The notes below the pieces were generated by a model, which ran no database searches, was not told where the DNA came from, and saw only the letters and a list, made by a program, of their open reading frames with translations. Below are positions 56,460 to 64,000 of a stretch of 64,000 bases of DNA, piece by piece; positions within the stretch are counted from its first letter, which is position 1; each line of letters opens with the position of its first letter. A program made the translations under genes and the position numbers. This DNA comes from Dentipellis sp. KUC8613 (taxonomy: Eukaryota > Basidiomycota > Agaricomycetes > Russulales > Hericiaceae): positions 62,001 through 126,000 of the forward strand of contig NSJX01000052.1 in NCBI GenBank assembly GCA_002286715.1. Direction: 5' to 3'.

Positions 56460-59400
56460 ATGGATACCCTCGCGTCGCTCATCCAGCGCACCCGGACCTT
56501 GGGCCATATATTCTTCCACCATTTCGGAATGTGCGTATGCTGCCTGCTTGTATGCGTCTCAAATACTCACAAAAGCCACCGTGCAGCCACTGTGCAACCC
56601 ACCAAATCCGCGTCTTGTTAATATGCGCCGTCGTCATCACCTCGCTGTTTTACCCCGCACTCGCTATGTATTCCACGTCGCAGCCGCGCTTCCTCGCGCA
56701 CTTCTCCTCCCAGATCCTCGACCCCTTCGTCGCAGCAGACGCCATCTCCAATTACTACGCGCAGCACGACCTCTGGAACCTCTGGACGGGCCAAGACCAT
56801 CTGCAGGTCCGCGAGGACTCTGTGTCGCGCGCACGCTGTGGGAAGGAGCAGACTCTGCGTATCGAACGCGTTCTCATCCACAACTCCGGCTCGGAGGACG
56901 GCCCTGCGCTCAGCCCGCAGCTTCTAGTCTCCGCGCTCCAGCTCGAGCAGCGCATTCTCGAAGGCCTCCCCGCACACAGGCTGTCGTGCCTCCGCAAGCC
57001 TGACGGCAAGTGTCTCGTTATCAGTCCTCTCGAGTTCTGGCACCACAGCGAGGCCGCTGTCCGCGCCGACCGTGACATCATGGATACCCTTAGTCTGTCG
57101 AAGAATGTGTCCGTTGCCGGCATACCCATTACGCCGCAGATGGTGCTAGCAGGCAGGGAAGTGAACGAGTATGCGAACAAGAAGGTCGACCTGTCGATGT
57201 TTCTCGTGCTTACGTTCTTCTTCCCCGAGGCGGACTGTCTTGGGAACTCCGGCCATCGCGTGTGGCGCGGCGTCCTCGAGCAGGCGACCAAAGGGGCAGC
57301 GGATCTGATGACGGAGGCACAGGAACCGACACTCATCGCTCTCGAGGTCAGTTCGTTCACGCCCCACTGTCCACGCTGAGGTCTGCATCCTGACGATTGC
57401 ATCAGTTCAAGACGAATGTCTCTTCGTCGTTGCCGGAATGGTCTATCTTGACCATTTTCCTCTACCTTTCCTACTTCGGCATCATCGTGCTCTTCTCGCG
57501 CGTCATGCGCATATCCCTTCTCGTCCATAACGGCATCGGTCTTATCTTCACTGGCATTGTAGAGATGCTTGTCAGTACCATCACTAGTCTCAGTGTATGC
57601 GCACTAGTGGGGTTCAAGGTAACAATGATACCCTGGTAAGCTTCCTCTGATCCTCAATTCCGTCACGCGAGCTGAATAATGGTTCTAGGGAGATCTTTCC
57701 GCTAGTCATTCTCTTCATTGGCATGGAAAACATGTTCTCACTGGTACGGAAGCTTCTCGCTCGCTTCTCGGAATCATTTTTGATCTCTGACATCGGCGTT
57801 ACAGGTCGAGGCGGTGGTCAAGACTTCCATTGCGCTTCCCGTCAAGGAACGTATCGCCGAGGGCCTCAGTCGAGCTGGGACGTCCAACTCGCTGAAAGTT
57901 CTCACATACAACATCATCCTCGGCATCATCGCAAAGCTGTCGGACGGAGCGATTCGGCAGTTCTGCGCGTTCGCGGTCGTCGTGCTGGTCGCGCACTGGT
58001 TCCTGGTGCACACCCTCTTCGTCGCGGTGCTGTCCATCGACTTGCAGCGTATGGAGCTCGACGAGCTGCTGCAGCAGAACTCCAACATCACGCCCTCGGT
58101 TGGCGCGCCGAAGCCGGGTCCGAGCCATCCGACGAACGCGCAGCCGAAGTCGAAGTGGTCGAAGTTTTCCTCAAACATTCAGGCTATGCTCAAGGGGCGT
58201 GCGACAAAGAACTTCAGCCTGGTTCTGGTACGTCCGCTTCCTTCCTCTCTCTGGCACTCCATACTGACGTGAGGCATTAATATTAGCTTTTGGCAACGAC
58301 AGCGACTTTGTACTTCCTGACGTATCCTGCTAGTCGCGTCGAAGACGACCCTGGGGCGCGGCTATTTCGCAATAATGCCGGCCTGCGCGCGAAGAGTGGC
58401 GTCTCCGACCCAGCCCAACGCGAACCGGCATGGCACATATGGCACCTCCTCAACCCCGCTGAAGACCCCCTTCTCCACTTGCGCATCGAGTCGCCCACGA
58501 TCCTGATGTTCCGCTCCCCAGACGCGTCTCAGTCTGCCGACCGACATTCTTTCAACCCGCTGGCGCCCCGCGCGAGATCGCAGCCGTGGCTCATTCGCAC
58601 GTCGGTCTGGCTGCTCCGGATATTCGTGCTTCCCATTGCGATTACGGTCGTACTCCTCTATGGTCTTTTGAGATATCTCCTCAAAGACGCCGAACGTCTC
58701 GAAGCACAACGCAACCGCGCAGAGCCAGAGATCTCACCAAAGGAAGACGACGTCGCCATCGAAGACACGATGTCCTTCAGCACGCTCCCGCGCGCGCTCT
58801 CAACAGACGTGGAGCTCATCGCAGCCAGTCTCGACGGGCGCGTCGTCGCGACCGTGGGGCTCGAAAACGAGGTGGTCGTGTGGTTCAAGGAGCGGCAGCT
58901 CTACGCGTACATCGACACGACGGACCTGCTCCTGCGCACGCCGAGCACGTCGTACGCCGCGTCCGCCATCACCGCGCTCGCGGTCGACGACTCGGGCGCG
59001 TTCTGTGCCGTCGGCACGGGCGCGGGCGTGATTGCGGTGTGGGCCATCGCGTCGGGCGTCGCGCGCGCGATGCCGAATCTCGTGCTGCAGACGTCCTCGT
59101 CCGCGGTGCATACGCTGCATTTCCTTGGCGGGCAGACGCCCGGGACGCTGACACCCGTGCGTACGGGTATACCGCTGCAAGTGCCTGCACTTGTGCTTGC
59201 GGCGTACGAAAATGGCGTCGTCGCGAAATGGAGTACGGCCTCGCCGCAGAGCCCGACAGTCGTTGCGCCCTCGCAGCATGCACCTGTCGTCTCGTCGTCG
59301 CTGCACCGGCTGCAAAACACAAGCCGGTTCCTCGCCGCGTTCTCCATGGACGACGGTGCCGTCGAGCTGCTCGAGATCACGCCCTCGTCGGATCTGCCGC

Positions 59401-60560
59401 TCGCCCCCGAGTGCAGAGTGCTTGCGGGCAACCCGGCGGACACGGTCACCAAGGTCTGCGGGGCCATCGTCGAATCGGGCGGTGCGCGGCACCTCGTCAT
59501 TGCCGCGGCCACACAGGCGGGCGTCGTTTCTCTGTGGGACGGTGGGACGGGGGAGTGCATCGCGATATTGGACGAGGCGCATGGGCAGATCAACAACCTG
59601 CGAATAAGCCCCGTTTATTTGAAGACGTGCACGCGCTGTGGCGAGCTCCCCGAAGATAGCTTCACCGTGTCCTTCTCCGTCGGCCACGTTGTGCTCTTCT
59701 ACCGCGCATATATGCCCTCGGACGTGCGGCGATGTCACTGCGCCAACAACCAGCTCCAAACCTCATCCTTATGGAACGGCACCCTCGGCCGGCGGTCCCG
59801 GAGCACAAGCCTCGCATCCTCCAACGGCAAGCCCATATCCCGCTCGCGACACTCGTCCGTCTCCGACAGCCAGGCAACAGAAGCAGACTTTCCAATATCA
59901 GGCCACGGCGTGCTCTCGCGCCGCGCATCCGAGAAAGACTTCTTCGCGCGGCGCGGGATGGACACGCTCTCCGTGCAGCTCGACGGCGACGAGCACGAGA
60001 CGGTCGTCGGCCCGCTCGACGCGCCCTCGCCGACAGGCTCGCCAACCTCGCGATGGAGCGGCCTGTGCGTCATCCGCTCGGCCGACACGACCGTCGAGCG
60101 CGGCAGCTGGGACGTCCTCGACGAGCGCATAGTCGGCGTGCGGCGGCGCCCGCGCACCACGCTGCCCGCGGGGGGCACCGGCAAGGTGCACCTGCACCGC
60201 GACGCGGCGCAGGGCCTGAGCGCGGCGACGCTCGAGCGGTGGGAGGTGTGGGCGTTCGACCCCGCGCTCGCGCGCGTGCACGCGTCGCCGCTCGCCGCGC
60301 TCGAGGCGCAGCTCGACACGCTTGTGCCACCGTCGCCCGCGGGCAGCCGCCGCTCGTCGGTGTCGTCCGACCGCCCGCTACGTGCGGCGCGAGAGGCGGT
60401 GCCGCGGTTGCCGTTCACGCGCGTGGCGCCGTTCGTGTGTGGGCCTGCGTTCTGCCTTGCGGGGCTGGGCAATACGGTCGGCATGCTGGCGCTGGCGCCG
60501 TACAGGGATCTAGAGCGCAATTTGGCCATGCGGCTGGCGGGGAGGGGGAAGGAGCAGTAG
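56460..60560 (+). CDS. SCP1: SCAP/Scp1, sterol-sensing SREBP chaperone
   Basis: SREBP cleavage-activating protein, an ER membrane protein that escorts SREBP in response to low sterol or oxygen. The start MDTLASLIQRTRTLGHIFFH leads to membrane helix 1, RVLLICAVVITSLFYPALAM. After a lumenal loop come sterol-sensing domain helices: LTIFLYLSYFGIIVLFSRVM, LVHNGIGLIFTGIVEML, TSLSVCALVGFK and EIFPLVILFIGMENMFSLVE. Further helices are AFAVVVLVAHWFLVHTLFVA and IRTSVWLLRIFVLPIAITVV. The C-terminal half is a degenerate WD40 domain (ASLDGRVVATVGLENEVVVW, GAFCAVGTGAGVIAVWAIAS, VISLWDGGTGECIAILDEA), the SREBP-binding region. It ends at the stop 60558-60560. The final exon starts near 58287 and is over 2.2 kb. 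The overlapping antisense frames, up to 319 codons, are GC3 shadows. A SREBP gene is not in the window. Confidence 0.9.
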
Positions 60561-61056
60561 GGGGTTGTTCATAGAGGCAGAGGCGATGGCGTTGTACGGT
60601 TGTTGATTTATTTTCATGCGTACCACGGGTTTCGATGGTCTGGGATCATGTCATGGTGCTTTGAGTTTTCTGTACGATGCTGTATTGCTTGCTTACGCTT
60701 ACTACTTGCTATGTTACACACGGTATATAGACTTCAGACAATGCATAATTATTCTAGTTCAATGGTGAGTGGCGATTCGGTATATGCATCAGTGTGAATT
60801 ACGAGACATTCTTAAGTTGACTCTGCTAACTCGTTCAATATGCACAAAGCCCCCCCACGACTGCCGCATACACCTGAATTGCGAATATCGCCTTGGTATT
60901 TTTGTCAAGATCTCAAGATCTCCAATTTCAAGCTCAAGCCTCATGTCCACTAATTTTGGGCGCCTATAACGGTCACGTTCCTTTCCTTTGTTCTCTTTGT
61001 ATATAGTTTCGCGACTTTCGCAATGGCTCCCCCTCCTCCCTCTCTCGCACAACAAC
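60561..61056. other. Spacer, 0.5 kb
   Basis: It lies between the SCAP stop and the start of the next plus-strand gene. It holds the SCAP 3' UTR and a promoter region that is AT-richer. No other feature is seen. Confidence 0.45.
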
Positions 61057-62267
61057 ATGCCGAGAAGAAAGAAACAGAGGATCTCGGAGCATTCGTCTAG
61101 CTCCCGACGTTCTCTGCGCTCCGGCAGAGCTTCCACCTTGCCCCTTGCGCGAACGCCTCGCGCTCAGAGGCTTCCATTGCCTGCAGATCTTATCTATGAC
61201 ATTGCTGCGAAGGTCGTGGGCGATTACTTCGCGGACATCATCCTTACACCAGACGACGCGACCTCGAAGGATACCATCCTCTCTCTGCTCCATGCCTCAC
61301 GCATCTGCAGAGAGTTCACCTTCAAGTTCTTGAACTATCTGTGGGGTGATGCGTTCATCAATCATTCCAAACGGTACGTCGTGTGTTCGACTTCGTAATG
61401 CTTTGTCCGGATGTTGACGCCGGAAAACATACAGGACTCTCAGCGACTTCAGGCCGATGATACGCCTCCTTCGAGAATGGTCCATGTTTGCGCACCACCC
61501 ACCTGCGGCTCCACCAAACTATCTAGGGCTTGCCGAGGTCGAGCCCGAACCAGAGTTCATGAAGATGCGCTGCGTCCGGCACCCCATTTTCCCCATCCTT
61601 CGCATTGCAGCATTCTTCCTCGAATCCGCCAAACATGCAGTACGCTGGAAGAATGGCAGAGATACGACGCTTCGGGTTCAGCCCTTCTTCGAACTGGAGA
61701 GCGTAGGTCCCCTCAGGGAGGTGTACCATGCGATCCCGTCGCACCTGCGTGCCCCGTTGCTGGGCAGGGTCTGGGACAAGTTGATTGAGCGAGCGATCGT
61801 GTGGTCAAGCAGTGAGTTGGTCTCATAAACTGGATGTCCGTATCGTCCATGAACTTATTTAGCCAATAGTACACCCCATGATCAGGAACATATCGGCTCT
61901 GAGCACCCTGCTTGTGCGCCTTGTTAGATGGCCCCCGTTGAATCAGGCGTCATTGAACCAGACCAACCTCCGACTGCAAGAAGCGCTCCGCCGACAGTTG
62001 GAGCAGGCTCAGAAGAGCAAGGCTGACGCAGATACCAAGCTTGCAGCATTCCTCGAGATTGAACGCCCAGAAATCATGCCGATGGTTACGATTGAGGAAG
62101 TGTCTTCTCGCGCGTTTACCCGCGTGGTCACGGACTTGCAACACCGGGCTCTCGACGGTAGTTTTGAGATTAATCGTTTGGGTAGACAGTGCTTAGCCGT
62201 GTTCTTATCACCTGGGGAAGAGCGGACGAGGTTTGAGAATTCGATGGGAGTCCGTTTCCTTAGATAG
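61057..62267 (+). CDS. Family A-related protein 5 (divergent), function unknown
   Basis: A distant relative of the family A genes and of the gene at 44620-45760. The start MPRRKKQRISEHSSSSRRSL is Arg/Ser-rich and basic, perhaps nuclear. Then LPLPADLIYDIAAKVVGDYF, followed by ILSLLHASRICREFTFKFLN with WGDAFINHSK, matches the N-terminal block order of family A (LPxxL..I...YF; SLLHAS; GDxF). Exon 2 begins RTLSDFRPMIRLLREWSMFA, with an intron phase and position equal to the family A first intron. It ends LIERAIVWSS; exon 3 starts IHPMIRNISALSTLLVRLVR after a 61-nt intron and ends FENSMGVRFLR, stop 62265-62267. A coiled-coil-like segment (LQEALRRQLEQAQKSKADAD) is present in the last exon. No signal peptide is seen. 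Confidence 0.65.
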
Positions 62268-64000
62268 AACATGGCACCGTTCTAAAGTTTTGGCTCGTGT
62301 CGTTGGAACTCAATGACTTGTATTCAAATCAAATCCTTGTCTCCATGCATGAATTGATCAGGATGGTTATTGAGACTGACTCCTTCAAAAGAATTCTGCA
62401 CTTGTTCTCCGAGCGAAGTGGTGTGAGATTTACTTCAAGACTCCTCTTCCCAGTATCCAGAAAGCTGGACTCGAGCAGAATGAGCGACCTCGACCGCATG
62501 AGACAAGGTTGGTCGTCCCTGTAATTTAAGTATTCGTCGATGTGAGCCTCCAGGACTACCAGATTTGGGTCAAGACCATCCTGGTAGGAGGAAGTCAGCG
62601 CTTATACGATGAAGACAGGCGACGGAGGCGTCACATCCTGAGCGTGGACTTCACAAGGGTCATTTTCTCAGCGGATCTGCGATGTAACATCGATCCGGAG
62701 ACGCTGCGAACACATTCAAGACAACCGTCCCGGAATCAGCGGAGTCGCGATGGCACGTCCGATAAGCGAAGACAAGCCACGGCCAAAGAGGGGCAAAAGA
62801 AACATCCAAAGAAGTATGTCATTCGCAAAGAAAAGCGGTAATGAATGTGCGAACCGGCGTCCGTCCCTTTCTCCAGCACGTCAAACACGCCGGAAGACTT
62901 CCTTTGATGCGCAGAGGGGCAACACCGGTACGGAGGAAGCATCTTGGCCGAAAGGGTGCGTCCTTTGTGCGACTTGTGGGACGGGAGACAGGTCGTGTGA
63001 CTGCTTCAGAAGACTCGGAGGACGGGCTGACGTAGTTGGGGCGTGCTTCAGTGGTAGTTTGTGCACCGCTAGGAAGCTGACCACGGGACTGCCGACTATG
63101 CGATCGTGCAGTGCAAAATCCTGTATGGGCGTCTACTATACATGGATCGGGCACCCGAAAATCGTAAGGGGGAATAAAATCAGTGTCCATAAAGACAAAC
63201 GGTGCCTTGCTGTATAATAAAAGAATAGTGAAGGGGTTTTTCAGCAAGGTAAATATATGAACGGAAGGGACTCAGCATTCATCGTGGAGTTATGTCCCCT
63301 GACGACTTGAAAGGACGTGTCAGTTAAGGAGCGCAAATAAAAGCTAGTCCGACAGACCGCTTGCTGGGCAGTTACTGCCAAGAGCGCACATAAAGCCGCT
63401 TGCGAATCCTTGAAAAAAGACGACCCCAGATCAGCGATGCGAATGGTAGAAGCAACTCCATATATCTCACTGTCTTGGCAGAACCGCCAGTCAAAACGAT
63501 GCGGCTGCTCCTCCTGCTCCCACAAACGTGCATCCCATGGGCGCAATGCCGCCTTCCCACTGAGTCGACGAGAGTCGGGTCCAAATGAACTTCGAGAAGA
63601 TCGCACCGAGTGCAGAACGCCTGGTCCCGTGTCTTGAACAACTGCGAGACGCCGAATCGCCACGCACTGCCCTTCCCGCTAATGCTCATCCTTCCCGTGA
63701 CCGAGGAGCTGGATGGGCGATCAAGACGCCGGGATAGGCACTGCGGACCCCGGCTATCCTTTCATATGGATCTCGAAATGAGATTGAGACGTCATGGAGT
63801 AGAGAAAACCCCATTTGAACTGCCGCTGGGCCTCGTGGGGCTTCATTTCCTGTCGAAGGGTGAAGTTCAAAGAAACACGGGAGTACCTACAGTCAATCAG
63901 ACGTTACTAATGTCCTTGAGCGCGCGTAACTAGAAGACGTCATCTCGAACATAGGATATAGCTGTGGTTCGGCGCTTACATTTTTTCAATCGTTGTTCAT
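62268..64000. other. Gene-poor end of window
   Basis: About 1.7 kb with only short, unconvincing frames on the plus strand. I could not join them with splice sites into a known protein. On the minus strand at about 63370-63640 there is a decayed stretch resembling the RNase H core of a retroelement (see the next entry). The rest has no recognised feature. Confidence 0.5.
63370..63640 (-). pseudogene. Possible retroelement RNase H remnant
   Basis: Two minus-strand frames carry pieces like the RNase H domain of LTR or LINE elements. One has VLTGGSAKTVRYMELLLPFA (compare the xTDGSA...E-L-x pattern), and the other has SFFKDSQAALCALLAV (compare the xTDSQAALxAL motif). They are out of frame with each other, and no reverse transcriptase or terminal repeat is visible nearby. 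If correct, this is a dead fragment. The resemblance is short, and chance similarity is possible. Confidence 0.3.

Noticed and set aside
58800..59759. Long antisense frame of 319 codons opposite SCAP, and similar frames opposite CWC22 and PhzF
   Set aside because: They are mirror effects of GC-rich third codon positions. None has a recognisable family or introns, and the sense frames are clearly real.
1..64000. CRISPR arrays, rRNA genes, bacterial operons or integrated virus
   Set aside because: No regularly spaced repeats, rRNA cores, polycistronic runs or viral hallmark genes were seen; the intron-rich structure is that of a eukaryotic nuclear genome.

Overview
The window is nuclear DNA of a filamentous basidiomycete, most likely an Agaricomycete. 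The signs are dense genes on both strands, many introns of about 45-70 nt with GT...AG ends, very small exons (an 8-nt microexon occurs twice), high GC at third codon positions, and gene families typical of mushrooms: GMC oxidoreductases, DUF6593, F-box proteins, and a membrane-tethered DUF4965-type glutaminase. There is no operon, phage, CRISPR array or rRNA. Exon joins were read by eye from splice consensus plus frame continuity, so gene ends are firmer than every internal junction.

Layout. 0.7-10.8 kb: two closely related FAD-dependent GMC oxidoreductase genes in inverted orientation enclose a conserved fungal gene of unknown function; even their promoters align. 12-20.4 kb: housekeeping genes for a T-cell-immunomodulatory-protein (ITFG1)-like FG-GAP membrane protein, glutathione reductase and histone acetyltransferase HAT1. 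20.5-23.4 kb: a PhzF-fold isomerase gene divergent from a lineage-specific gene, here called family A. 24-35.6 kb: a metallo-beta-lactamase-fold hydrolase (LACTB2 type), splicing factor CWC22, the glutaminase, a Rab11/Ypt31 GTPase and an L-rhamnose mutarotase. 35.7-40.6 kb: a family A fragment, a second divergent family A/PhzF pair in inverted order, and another family A gene. 41-50 kb: F-box/LRR gene, DUF6593 gene, a distant family A relative, tRNA-Val(AAC), and two intronless F-box-type genes. 50.5-60.6 kb: a PI-PLC-X-like phosphodiesterase, a 392-bp MITE, checkpoint clamp subunit RAD1, PDH protein X (E3-binding protein) and SCAP, the sterol sensor. 61-64 kb: another distant family A relative, then gene-poor DNA with a possible decayed RNase H of a retroelement.

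How the parts relate. The housekeeping genes are functionally unrelated neighbours, commonly in divergent pairs (hydrolase/CWC22, PDX1/SCAP, PLC/RAD1, Rab11/mutarotase). The accessory part is built by duplication: the GMC pair, the PhzF plus family A pair copied as an inverted two-gene unit, and repeated family A genes in different states (intact, possibly intronised, broken). The most interesting signals are this duplicated divergent gene pair with a TCACGTGA site in both intergenic spacers, the family A expansion, and the TA-flanked MITE packed with repeated TGAACTT/GGTCAC motifs.
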